DNA of 5,547 nt from positions 1 through 5,547 of the forward strand of contig JASEJH010000040.1 of NCBI GenBank assembly GCA_030016455.1. Reading direction: 5' to 3'. A program made the position numbers and the translations under genes. This stretch comes from Thermoanaerobacteraceae bacterium. GTDB taxonomy: Bacteria > Bacillota > Desulfotomaculia > Desulfotomaculales > Ammonificaceae. Positions 1 through 5,547 of the stretch are shown piece after piece (positions within the stretch are counted from its first letter, which is position 1; each line of letters opens with the position of its first letter). The notes beneath the pieces were generated by a model. It made no database searches. It saw only the letters and a list, made by a program, of their open reading frames with translations, and had not been told where the DNA came from.

Positions 1-19
1 CGAGCTTTCTATACCCCAC
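1..19 (-). CDS. rplQ: 50S ribosomal protein L17, 5' end only
   Basis: Only the first six codons lie in the window; the gene runs off the left edge. They read M-G-Y-R-K-L, the usual beginning of L17, a large-subunit protein near the polypeptide exit tunnel. The start codon is GTG. A strong Shine-Dalgarno sequence AAGGGAGGT at 27-35 sits 7 bases upstream and fixes this start. L17 directly after rpoA is the standard end of the bacterial alpha operon, which supports the call despite the very short stretch visible. Nothing can be said about the rest of the protein. Confidence 0.88.
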
Positions 20-114
20 TGTTCTTACCTCCCTTCGGAACCGCCCGCAAACTCTCCGGCTAACGCCGGCCGACGCAACCGAACCGGCAGCCGGCAGCGG
101 GTGACGCGTTCTCT
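20..114 (-). other. rpoA-rplQ spacer, GC-rich, with short repeats and a possible hairpin
   Basis: These 95 bases separate the rpoA stop from the rplQ start and hold no gene. They contain a tandem heptamer CCGGCAG twice at 84-97, two copies of the palindrome GCCGGC at 65-70 and 90-95 that could pair across a 19-base loop, and a small hairpin with a 5-bp stem (56-60 with 65-69) and the four-base loop TAAC. No T-run follows these stems, so they do not look like a terminator. I see no clear promoter. A role in translation or processing of the rplQ message is possible but unproven. Confidence 0.4.
27..35 (-). promoter_or_regulatory. Ribosome binding site for rplQ (GTG start)
   Basis: AAGGGAGGT read on the minus strand, 7 bases before the GTG at 17-19. 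It is a near-perfect complement to the 16S rRNA 3' end and makes the GTG the clear start of rplQ. Confidence 0.8.
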
Positions 115-1059
115 TTAGTCACTGTTCTTCCGCAGCGAGAGTCCCAGTTCCGCCAGCTTTTGCTTGACCTCTTCCAGCGACTTCTTCCCCAGGTTGCGGA
201 CCTTGATCATTTCCTCCTCGTCCCGCTGGATCAATTCTTCCACGGTGTTGATTCCGGCCCGCTTCAAGCAGTTGTAAGAACGTACCGAAAGGTCGAGTTC
301 CTCGATCGGCATTTCCAGCAACCGGTTTTTCTTCTCCTCTTCCTTCTCCACCATGATCTCCATCTTGCTTACCGTATCACTCAAGCCCATGAAGAGCTGG
401 AAGTGTTCGCACAGGATGCGGGCCGCCAGGCTTACCGCCTCGTCCGACCGGATGCACCCGTTGGTCCAAACATCCAGTACCAGTTTATCGTAATCGGTCA
501 CTTGGCCAACACGAATGCTCTCAATGTTATAACTTACCCGCTTGACCGGAGAAAAATCAGCATCGACCGGGATCACGCCAATCACATACTCGGCACGCTG
601 GCGCTCCACCGGAACGTATCCCCTTCCCCGGGCGACCGTAATCTCCATGAAGAGGCGGGCTTCGGGTGAAAGGCTCGCGATATAATGTTCGGGGTTGATG
701 ATCTCCACGTCAGCGTCCGTGGTGATGTCCGACGCGCGGACCACTCTCTCCCCGGTGGCCTCGATCCGGAGGGTGCGCTCTTCGTCGGTGTGCATCTTGA
801 TCTTTAAACCCTTCAGGTTGAGGACCAACTCGGTCACATCCTCCCTGACCCCGGGAATCACCGAAAACTCGTGCAGCACTCCTTCTATTTTCACTGCGGT
901 TACCGCAGCCCCGGGAATGGAGGACAGCAGGACTCGCCGCAGAGAATTCCCGATGGTGGTGCCGTATCCCCGTTCCAGCGGTTCGACGACAAAGCGGCCG
1001 TAATCTCCGGCAGGAGAAAAGGCCTCGCAGTTGATCCTCGGCTTTTCAATCTCCAGCAT
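115..1059 (-). CDS. rpoA: DNA-directed RNA polymerase subunit alpha
   Basis: Alpha subunit of RNA polymerase, 314 residues, the normal family length. Two alpha chains dimerise to nucleate assembly of the beta and beta' subunits. The N-terminal domain spans about residues 1-230 and shows the family motif [20 protein letters not shown] (31-50). A charged linker (about 235-250, rich in E and K) leads to the C-terminal domain (about 250-312), which contacts UP-element DNA and activators. That domain keeps the DNA-contacting pattern VRSYNCLK (259-266) and the helix-hairpin-helix segment [11 protein letters not shown] (289-299). The ATG at 1057-1059 is chosen because the family begins MLEIEKP and a GGGGG-rich site lies just upstream. 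An in-frame GTG at 1090-1092 would add 11 residues atypical of the family and has no well-placed ribosome binding site. It lies 36 bases after rpsD in the alpha operon. Confidence 0.98.
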   Translation of the reverse strand: MLEIEKPRINCEAFSPAGDYGRFVVEPLERGYGTTIGNSLRRVLLSSIPGAAVTAVKIEGVLHEFSVIPGVREDVTELVLNLKGLKIKMHTDEERTLRIEATGERVVRASDITTDADVEIINPEHYIASLSPEARLFMEITVARGRGYVPVERQRAEYVIGVIPVDADFSPVKRVSYNIESIRVGQVTDYDKLVLDVWTNGCIRSDEAVSLAARILCEHFQLFMGLSDTVSKMEIMVEKEEEKKNRLLEMPIEELDLSVRSYNCLKRAGINTVEELIQRDEEEMIKVRNLGKKSLEEVKQKLAELGLSLRKNSD

Positions 1060-1095
1060 ACACAGCCCCCTTAAAGCCAGATTTACTGCCACTCC

Positions 1096-1722
1096 CTAAC
1101 GCGAGTAGAGTTCGACAATGAGCTGCTCCTTTACAGGAACGTCAATCTGGTCCCTGGTTGGATAGGCCACCACTTCGCCGGTGGCCGCTTCCGCATCGTA
1201 ACTCAGCCAGGCCGGGGGCGTGGTTTGTGCCGCCCGTTCGATCAATTCCTTGACCCGCAGCGACTCCCTCGACCCTTCCGCCACGCTGACCCTATCGCCG
1301 ACCCGGACCAGATAGGAAGGAATCGTCACCTTGCGTCCGTTCACTTTGAAGTGGCCGTGCCGGACAAGTTGCCGCGCTTCGGTTCGGGAAGCCGCCAGAC
1401 CCAGCCGGTAAACTACGTTATCGAGACGCCGCTCCAAAAGCCGCAAGAGATTCTCACCGGTGATGCCCCGCTGTCGCTCCGCTTTCTCGAAATAATTGCG
1501 AAACTGTGCTTCGAGCACCCCGTAAATCCGCCGTACCTTCTGCTTTTCCCGCAGCTGTACCGCATACTCAGTAAACTTCCGCCGCGCCCGGCCGTGCTGT
1601 CCCGGTGGGAAGTTCCGCCGCTCGATAGCACAGCGGTTGCTGTAGCACCGGTCGCCTTTGAGGTAAAGCTTAACCCCTTCCCGGCGACAGAGCCGGCAGC
1701 GTGCTTCCGTGTAACGTGCCAT
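1096..1722 (-). CDS. rpsD: 30S ribosomal protein S4, zinc-binding (C+) form
   Basis: Primary 16S rRNA-binding protein that starts assembly of the 30S body, 208 residues. The N-terminal region carries four cysteines, C9, C12, C26 and C31, in the C-X2-C-X13-C-X4-C spacing of the zinc-binding S4 known from Thermus; the Bacillus type lacks them. The signature PPGQHG is at 39-44. The S4 RNA-binding fold covers about residues 98-160, including [10 protein letters not shown] and ARQLVRHGH. The C-terminus LIVELYSR is typical. The ATG at 1720-1722 matches the family start MARY and has an AGGAGGTG site at 1734-1741; an upstream in-frame extension to 1794 only overlaps rpsK. In Escherichia coli S4 represses its own operon by binding mRNA; whether that happens here cannot be seen. 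The rpsK stop codon lies within the ribosome binding site, so translation of the two is probably coupled. Confidence 0.98.
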   Translation of the reverse strand: MARYTEARCRLCRREGVKLYLKGDRCYSNRCAIERRNFPPGQHGRARRKFTEYAVQLREKQKVRRIYGVLEAQFRNYFEKAERQRGITGENLLRLLERRLDNVVYRLGLAASRTEARQLVRHGHFKVNGRKVTIPSYLVRVGDRVSVAEGSRESLRVKELIERAAQTTPPAWLSYDAEAATGEVVAYPTRDQIDVPVKEQLIVELYSR

Positions 1723-1733
1723 CTCTCTGCAAC

Positions 1734-1741
1734 ACCTCCTA
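1734..1741 (-). promoter_or_regulatory. Ribosome binding site for rpsD, overlapping the rpsK stop codon
   Basis: AGGAGGTG on the minus strand. Its first bases are shared with the rpsK stop codon TAG (1739-1741), so a ribosome finishing S11 sits on the site used to begin S4. This decides the start at 1722. Confidence 0.75.
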
Positions 1742-2125
1742 TACCCGCCGGCGCTTGGGGGGCCGGCAGCCGTTATGGGGCACGGGGGTAACATCCTTAA
1801 TGAGGCTCACCTGAAGGCCTGCCGCCTGCAGGGAGCGGATCGCCGCTTCCCGCCCCGCACCGGGACCCTTTACCAAGACCGAAACTTCTTTCATTCCGTG
1901 TTCCATTGCCTCACGCGCAGCCTTTTCTGCAGCCATCTGGGCGGCGAAGGGTGTACTCTTCCTGCTTCCCTTGAAACCGACCGTACCCGCACTAGCCCAC
2001 GCTACGGTGTTCCCGTTGGCGTCCGTAATGGTAACCAGCGTGTTGTTGAACGTAGACTTGATGTGTGCTACACCCTGTTCGATATTCTTTCGTTCCTTTT
2101 TTCTGGTTCGCGCACGTCGCGCCAT
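1739..2125 (-). CDS. rpsK: 30S ribosomal protein S11
   Basis: Small-subunit platform protein, 128 residues, close to the usual length. It contacts 16S rRNA near the E site and the mRNA exit. The sequence shows the conserved core [18 protein letters not shown] (22-39), the run [20 protein letters not shown] (48-67), the [12 protein letters not shown] segment (87-98), and the diagnostic C-terminus [13 protein letters not shown] (116-128). The basic N-terminus [14 protein letters not shown] suits rRNA binding. The ATG at 2123-2125 has an AAGGAGGGT site just upstream that overlaps the rpsM stop codon, with only 12 bases between the genes. An out-of-frame ATG six bases earlier is not used by the family. 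Order rpsM-rpsK-rpsD-rpoA is the standard alpha operon. Confidence 0.98.
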   Translation of the reverse strand: MARRARTRKKERKNIEQGVAHIKSTFNNTLVTITDANGNTVAWASAGTVGFKGSRKSTPFAAQMAAEKAAREAMEHGMKEVSVLVKGPGAGREAAIRSLQAAGLQVSLIKDVTPVPHNGCRPPKRRRV

Positions 2126-2137
2126 CCATTACCCTCC

Positions 2138-2509
2138 TTATTTCTTCCTTCTTACGCCGACCGTTCGGCGCGGCCCTTTACGGGTCCGGGCGTTGGTACG
2201 GGTGCGCTGGCCCCGCACCGGCAATCCGCGCCGGTGCCGCACCCCCCGGTAGCAGCCGATCTCCATCAGGCGCTTAATATTCATTGCCGTCTCCCGCCGC
2301 AGGTCGCCTTCAACCTTAAACTCCCGGTCGATGACTTCACGCAAACGGGAGACTTCGTCTTCCGCAAGGTTTTTCACCCTGGTGTCCGGGTTGACTCCTG
2401 TTTTGACCAGGATTTTCTTGGCAGACGAACGGCCGATGCCGTAAATATACGTCAGCGCCACCTCTATGCGCTTGTCCTTGGGCAGATCAACCCCTGCAAT
2501 CCGTGCCAA
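2138..2509 (-). CDS. rpsM: 30S ribosomal protein S13, TTG start
   Basis: Head protein of the small subunit, 123 residues, normal length. It forms bridges to the large subunit and its basic tail reaches toward the P-site tRNA. Conserved stretches visible are [20 protein letters not shown] (1-20), [14 protein letters not shown] (21-34, the helix-two turns-helix region), [20 protein letters not shown] (91-110) and the tail [13 protein letters not shown] (111-123). The start is TTG at 2507-2509: the family always begins MARIAG, no ATG or GTG fits, and a strong AGGAGGT site lies 7 bases upstream. It follows rpmJ by 12 bases, and the rpmJ stop falls next to this ribosome binding site, so translation is probably coupled. 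In E. coli this gene also uses a non-ATG start, in the region where S4 represses. Confidence 0.98.
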   Translation of the reverse strand: MARIAGVDLPKDKRIEVALTYIYGIGRSSAKKILVKTGVNPDTRVKNLAEDEVSRLREVIDREFKVEGDLRRETAMNIKRLMEIGCYRGVRHRRGLPVRGQRTRTNARTRKGPRRTVGVRRKK

Positions 2510-2516
2510 CCTTACT

Positions 2517-2521
2517 ACCTC

Positions 2522-2523
<2 letters not shown>
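2517..2523 (-). promoter_or_regulatory. Ribosome binding site for rpsM (TTG start)
   Basis: AGGAGGT on the minus strand, 7 bases before the TTG at 2507-2509. It shares bases with the rpmJ stop codon TAG (2522-2524). Its strength and spacing support the unusual start codon. Confidence 0.75.
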
Positions 2524-2800
<277 letters not shown>

Positions 2801-3019
2801 CTATTTATACCGGTAAACGATCCGGCCCCGGGTCAGGTCGTAAGGCGAAAGCTCCACCATCACCTTGTCACCGGGCAGGATGCGGATGAAGTGCATCCGG
2901 ATCTTGCCGGAGACGTGCGCCAGAACCTTGTGCCCGTTCGCAAGCTCCACCCTGAACATCGCGTTGGGCAACGGTTCGATGACGGTGCCTTCGACCTCGA
3001 TTACATCCTGCTTCGACAT
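2801..3019 (-). CDS. infA: Translation initiation factor IF-1
   Basis: Initiation factor that binds the 30S A site and, with IF-2 and IF-3, guides correct start-codon selection. It has 72 residues, the standard length, and is one S1-like OB fold. Signature runs are [20 protein letters not shown] (29-48), [14 protein letters not shown] (49-62) and [10 protein letters not shown] (63-72). The N-terminus [15 protein letters not shown] is typical. The ATG at 3017-3019 is preceded by a GGGGGGAGG site whose end is only 4 bases from the start, slightly closer than at its neighbours. It lies 90 bases after the KOW gene, and that spacer carries a good hairpin just upstream of the ribosome binding site. 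Placement between map and rpmJ is classic for Firmicutes. Confidence 0.98.
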   Translation of the reverse strand: MSKQDVIEVEGTVIEPLPNAMFRVELANGHKVLAHVSGKIRMHFIRILPGDKVMVELSPYDLTRGRIVYRYK

Positions 3020-3044
3020 AGGGCCTCCCCCCGCGAAAGGACGC

Positions 3045-3073
3045 CGGTTCTCGTCTTACGCTTTTCAGAACCG
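3045..3073 (-). promoter_or_regulatory. Hairpin upstream of infA
   Basis: A perfect 7-bp inverted repeat CGGTTCT (3045-3051) and AGAACCG (3067-3073) with a 15-base loop; a flanking G-U pair could extend it, and a 3-bp mini-stem in the loop could stack on it. A second pairing, TTCTCG (3048-3053) with CGAGAA (3072-3077), would exclude the first. It ends about 17 bases before the infA Shine-Dalgarno sequence and has no T-run, so it is not a terminator. A regulatory role is only inferred. Confidence 0.4.
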
Positions 3074-3109
3074 AGAAAACTTAGCACCATCTTCCTCCCA
3101 GAAAACAAG

Positions 3110-3400
3110 CTACTCCCCCTCTTTTTCCACCAACTGCGCCAGTGCCCCTCTTATCTCGGCGTTGGTCACCCGCTCGCCGCGCGCCAGCTTTGCCGCGACC
3201 GTTTCGGCTACCGCCGGCCGCAGTTGCAAGTGCTTCACGTTCTTTTCCTTCGGGTTTTCTATCCGGCGGATAGTTCCGTCGACAACCCTCACCAACCGCT
3301 CCGACACAACCTGGTAGATCAGGTAGTGCCGCCCGCGGTCGCGCCCGGCCTTCGAGATCACCAGCCGTCCCACCTGTGGCTCCTTGTTGTCGGATCCCAA
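3110..3400 (-). CDS. KOW-domain RNA-binding protein (L14e/L6e/L27e-like), TTG start
   Basis: A 96-residue protein with an N-terminal KOW domain, an SH3-like RNA-binding fold shared by eukaryote/archaeal ribosomal proteins L14e, L6e and L27e. The domain spans about residues 9-58: VGRLVISKAGRDRGRHYLIY (10-29) holds the KOW motif, followed by VRVVDGTIRRIENPKEKNVKHL (37-58). The C-terminal part (about 62-96) looks helical and charged. Genes of this kind are known between map and infA in many Firmicutes, annotated only as RNA-binding or ribosomal L14e-like; a role in ribosome assembly or function is inferred from the domain and location. The start is TTG at 3398-3400, with GGAGGTG (3409-3415) 8 bases upstream; a nearby GTG is out of frame. 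It follows map by 17 bases. No confident gene symbol. Confidence 0.9.
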   Translation of the reverse strand: MGSDNKEPQVGRLVISKAGRDRGRHYLIYQVVSERLVRVVDGTIRRIENPKEKNVKHLQLRPAVAETVAAKLARGERVTNAEIRGALAQLVEKEGE

Positions 3401-3408
3401 AGGGTTTG

Positions 3409-3415
3409 CACCTCC
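3409..3415 (-). promoter_or_regulatory. Ribosome binding site for the KOW-domain gene (TTG start)
   Basis: GGAGGTG on the minus strand, 8 bases before the TTG at 3398-3400 and just after the map stop codon TAG (3418-3420). It supports the unusual start codon. Confidence 0.7.
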
Positions 3416-3417
3416 GC

Positions 3418-4164
3418 CTAAAGACGGGTCAAAATCTCCGCTGCCCCGTTCCGGACCACTACGGTGTGTTCAAAATGCGCCGAAAGCTTACCGTCTTTCG
3501 TAACGACGGTCCAGTTGTCTTCAAGGACCGCCACTTCATACGTACCTGCGTTCACCATCGGCTCAATCGCCAACGTCATCCCCTCCTCCAGCCGGGGACC
3601 CCGCCCCGGAGGGCCGAAATTCGGCACCTGGGGATCTTCGTGCATCCTGCTGCCGATGCCGTGCCCGACAAAGTCGCGCACCACGGAAAAGCCGTGCTTC
3701 TCGACGTGTACCTGGATGGCGTGGGAAATGTCTGTAAGCCGGTTCCCGGCCACCGCCTTCTTTATCCCCTCATAAAGCGCCTCCTCAGTCACCCGCAACA
3801 GCCGCGCCGCCTCGCTGTGTATCTCCCCTACGGGAAACGTGGCCGCAGCATCCCCGTAATATCCGTGGACCTCCGCACCCACATCGATGCTGATAATGTC
3901 CCCGGCTTTAAGCCGCCGTGACCCCGGAATCCCGTGCACCACCTGCTCATTAACCGAGGTGCAGATGCTGGCCGGAAATCCGTAAAGACCCTTGAAAGCC
4001 GGCCGCGCCTTTTGTCTCCTGATAAAATCCTCGGCCAGCGCACTCAACTCACCGGTAGTAACCCCGGGTTTAATCGCCTTTTCCAATTCCCTCAGGGTCA
4101 GCGCCACGATCCGCCCGGCCTTCCGCATGTAACGCAGTTCCCGTTCCGATTTCCGCGAAATCAT
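3418..4164 (-). CDS. map: Methionine aminopeptidase, type I
   Basis: Cytoplasmic metalloenzyme that removes the initiator methionine from new proteins, 248 residues, normal for the short bacterial type Ia. The pita-bread fold motifs are complete. The five metal ligands are D94 (in SIDVGAEVHG), D105 (in YYGDAAATF), H168 (in DFVGHGIG), E201 (in IEPMVN) and E232 (in FEHTVVV). The substrate-binding histidines H77 (in NEQVVHGIPG) and H175 (in MHEDPQVPN) are also present. The ATG at 4162-4164 gives the usual start MISRKSERELRYMRKAG; a TTG two codons earlier (4168-4170) is possible. Neither has a good Shine-Dalgarno sequence, unlike all its neighbours. It begins 15 bases after the secY stop, so translation may depend on ribosomes finishing secY. 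adk, which usually lies between secY and map in Firmicutes, is absent. Confidence 0.97.
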   Translation of the reverse strand: MISRKSERELRYMRKAGRIVALTLRELEKAIKPGVTTGELSALAEDFIRRQKARPAFKGLYGFPASICTSVNEQVVHGIPGSRRLKAGDIISIDVGAEVHGYYGDAAATFPVGEIHSEAARLLRVTEEALYEGIKKAVAGNRLTDISHAIQVHVEKHGFSVVRDFVGHGIGSRMHEDPQVPNFGPPGRGPRLEEGMTLAIEPMVNAGTYEVAVLEDNWTVVTKDGKLSAHFEHTVVVRNGAAEILTRL

Positions 4165-4179
4165 ACCCAAAAACCCGTG

Positions 4180-5439
4180 CTACTTGATAAAACCCTGGTA
4201 GCTGCGCATAAGCAAATGCGCCTCCAACTGCTTCATGGTTTCCAGGGCCACGCCTACCACAATCAAGAGCGCCGTGCCGCCGAAGTAGATATTCGGAATC
4301 CTGGTGGCCAGCAGCACAAAATTGGGCAAAATGGCGATCAGTGCCAGGAAAATCGCGCCGGCAAGAGTGATCCGGCTGATCACCTTGTTGATGTACTCGG
4401 CCGTGGGCCTCCCCGGTCTGATCCCGGGAATAAAACCGCCGTACTTCTTAATGTTATCCGCCACGTCCACCGGGTTCATGATCACCGCCGTGTAAAAATA
4501 CGTGAAGCCGATGATTAAGAACGCGTAAATCAGGGTATGCAGTGGCGACCCCCAGTGAAATATCCTGAGGTACCAGTCGGCAACCACGTTCCCCGTAAGC
4601 CAGCCGGCCACCTGCTCCGGAAAAATCAGGAGCGAGGAAGCAAAAATTACCGGAATAACGCCGGCCATGTTTACCCGGAGCGGCAGGTGGGTGCTCTGCC
4701 CCCCGTAAACCTTCCGCCCGACAACCCGCTTCGTGTACTGCACCGGAATTCGCCGCTGCCCCTCGTTCACCGCCACAATCCCGGCGATCACCGCCACGGC
4801 GATGACCACGAGGACGATAATGCTCAGGATGTTGATGGTTCCTGCCTGCAGGTACTCTAAAACCCTGCTGCCGCCGGCGGGAATCCGGGAAACGATACCC
4901 GCGAAGATCAAGAGCGAAATGCCGTTGCCGATCCCTTTCTCGGTGATTTGCTCGCCCAGCCACATCAGGAAAACCGTACCTGCCGTAAGGCTGATCGCCA
5001 CCACCAGGTAGCTGAAAAAACCGGGATGCAGCAGCGCCCGCCGCAAGAACATCGCCATCCCGACCGCCTGGAGGAAGGCCAGGATCACAGTTCCGTAGCG
5101 GGTGTACTGGATGATTTTCTTGCGCCCCTCTTCTCCTTCTTTGGACAGCTTTTCCAGGTGGGGAACGACCACCGTCAAGAGCTGCATGATGATCGAAGAG
5201 TTGATGTACGGGGTGATGCTCATCGCGAACACCGAAAAGTTCTTGAACGCCCCGCCCGAAATCACGTCGAAAAAGCCGAAAAGCGCACCCGTCTTGATCA
5301 GTTCCGCAACCACGTCCGGATTGACCCCCGGCACGGGGATGTGCACCCCCAACCGGAAGACCAGCAGCATGCCCAGGGTAAAGAAGAGCCGCACCCGGAG
5401 TTCCTGGGTGTCAAACGCGCTTTTAAGCCGGTCAAGCAT
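4180..5439 (-). CDS. secY: Protein translocase channel subunit SecY
   Basis: Central pore-forming subunit of the SecYEG translocon in the inner membrane, through which SecA pushes unfolded secretory proteins. It has 419 residues, normal for Firmicutes, with ten hydrophobic segments by eye at about 16-34, 68-92, 114-133, 142-162, 170-186, 202-224, 255-275, 300-322, 354-378 and 383-402. The plug region follows the first segment, with HIPVPGVN (33-40) and FGFFDVISGGAFKNFSVFAM (54-73). Conserved pore and loop motifs include ITPYINSSIIMQLL (75-88), RRIPVQYTKR (229-238) and NPVDVADNIKKYGGFIPGIR (322-341), whose final arginine matches the SecA-contacting loop. The C-terminus MRSYQGFIK is typical. 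The ATG at 5437-5439 directly follows the rplO stop codon with no spacer, and its GAGGTG site (5446-5451) lies inside rplO, so the two are translationally coupled. Confidence 0.98.
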   Translation of the reverse strand: MLDRLKSAFDTQELRVRLFFTLGMLLVFRLGVHIPVPGVNPDVVAELIKTGALFGFFDVISGGAFKNFSVFAMSITPYINSSIIMQLLTVVVPHLEKLSKEGEEGRKKIIQYTRYGTVILAFLQAVGMAMFLRRALLHPGFFSYLVVAISLTAGTVFLMWLGEQITEKGIGNGISLLIFAGIVSRIPAGGSRVLEYLQAGTINILSIIVLVVIAVAVIAGIVAVNEGQRRIPVQYTKRVVGRKVYGGQSTHLPLRVNMAGVIPVIFASSLLIFPEQVAGWLTGNVVADWYLRIFHWGSPLHTLIYAFLIIGFTYFYTAVIMNPVDVADNIKKYGGFIPGIRPGRPTAEYINKVISRITLAGAIFLALIAILPNFVLLATRIPNIYFGGTALLIVVGVALETMKQLEAHLLMRSYQGFIK

Positions 5440-5547
5440 TTAAATCACCTCGGCTTTGCCGCCCGCCGCCTCGATTTTCTGGGCGGCCGTCCGGCTGAAG
5501 GCCTGCGCCCTCACGGTAAGGGCACGGTTCAGTTCTCCGGTCCCCAG
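5440..5547 (-). CDS. rplO: 50S ribosomal protein L15, 3' end only
   Basis: The last 35 codons and TAA stop (5440-5442) of L15, running off the right edge. The visible C-terminus begins [20 protein letters not shown] and ends [12 protein letters not shown], the hallmark ending of L15, an early-assembling large-subunit protein that organises 23S rRNA. rplO just before secY is the standard end of the spc operon. The stop codon touches the secY ATG, and the codons for E-V near the end double as the secY ribosome binding site (GAGGTG), so this tail is constrained twice. The first three quarters of the gene are outside the window. Confidence 0.97.
   Translation of the reverse strand: MGTGELNRALTVRAQAFSRTAAQKIEAAGGKAEVI
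5446..5451 (-). promoter_or_regulatory. Ribosome binding site for secY inside rplO
   Basis: GAGGTG on the minus strand, 6 bases before the secY ATG and wholly within the last codons of rplO. Continuing as GAGGTGAT it matches the 16S rRNA 3' end well. It explains how secY can start with no intergenic space. Confidence 0.7.

Noticed and set aside
1057..1092. Upstream GTG start for rpoA, adding 11 residues
   Set aside because: The family starts at MLEIEKP, the GTG is badly placed relative to any ribosome binding site, and it sits right after the rpsD stop.
160..1791. Plus-strand open frames opposite rpoA and rpsD
   Set aside because: Antisense to highly conserved genes, with no recognisable protein features.
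1720..1794. Extended rpsD frame starting within rpsK
   Set aside because: The added residues are not S4-like, and the strong ribosome binding site and conserved MARY start fix the ATG at 1722.

Overview
The window is an interior stretch of a bacterial ribosomal-protein gene cluster, the end of the spc operon running into the alpha operon. Every gene is on the minus strand, so transcription runs from high to low coordinates. In that order the genes are rplO (3' end only), secY, map, a KOW-domain RNA-binding protein gene, infA, rpmJ, rpsM, rpsK, rpsD, rpoA and rplQ (first six codons only). All are recognisable from their protein sequences and look intact, apart from the two cut by the window edges.

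The organism is probably a GC-rich member of the Firmicutes, class Clostridia (Desulfotomaculum/Moorella-like). This is inferred from the small KOW-domain gene between map and infA, from rpsD lying between rpsK and rpoA, from the strong GGAGG-type ribosome binding sites, and from the SecY, S4 and alpha-subunit sequences. I cannot name a genus. S4 and L36 are both of the cysteine-bearing (zinc-binding, C+) type, which is common in thermophiles and anaerobes.

Layout. At 5440-5547, the end of rplO abuts secY with no spacer (TAA directly followed by ATG). secY (4180-5439) is followed after only 15 bases by map (3418-4164). The adenylate kinase gene adk, usual between them in Firmicutes, is not there, and map is the only gene in the window without a clear Shine-Dalgarno sequence. 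The KOW gene (3110-3400) begins with TTG. A 90-base spacer with a good hairpin precedes infA (2801-3019). A 165-base spacer, the longest in the window, holds several short palindromes and an eight-T tract before rpmJ (2522-2635). From rpmJ to rpoA the genes are tightly packed (12 to 36 bases apart). A 95-base GC-rich spacer then separates rpoA from rplQ.

Functionally the cluster joins large-subunit proteins (L15, L36, L17), small-subunit proteins (S13, S11, S4), initiation factor IF-1, the main protein-export channel, the enzyme that trims initiator methionine, and the RNA polymerase alpha subunit. All are needed in proportion to growth rate. I see no convincing promoter or rho-independent terminator, so the window is best read as part of one longer transcription unit. 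I found no mobile element, CRISPR array, tRNA or rRNA. Most of the window is ordinary housekeeping DNA. The points worth a second look are the missing adk, the SD-less map start, the two structured spacers around infA, and the poorly characterised KOW protein.
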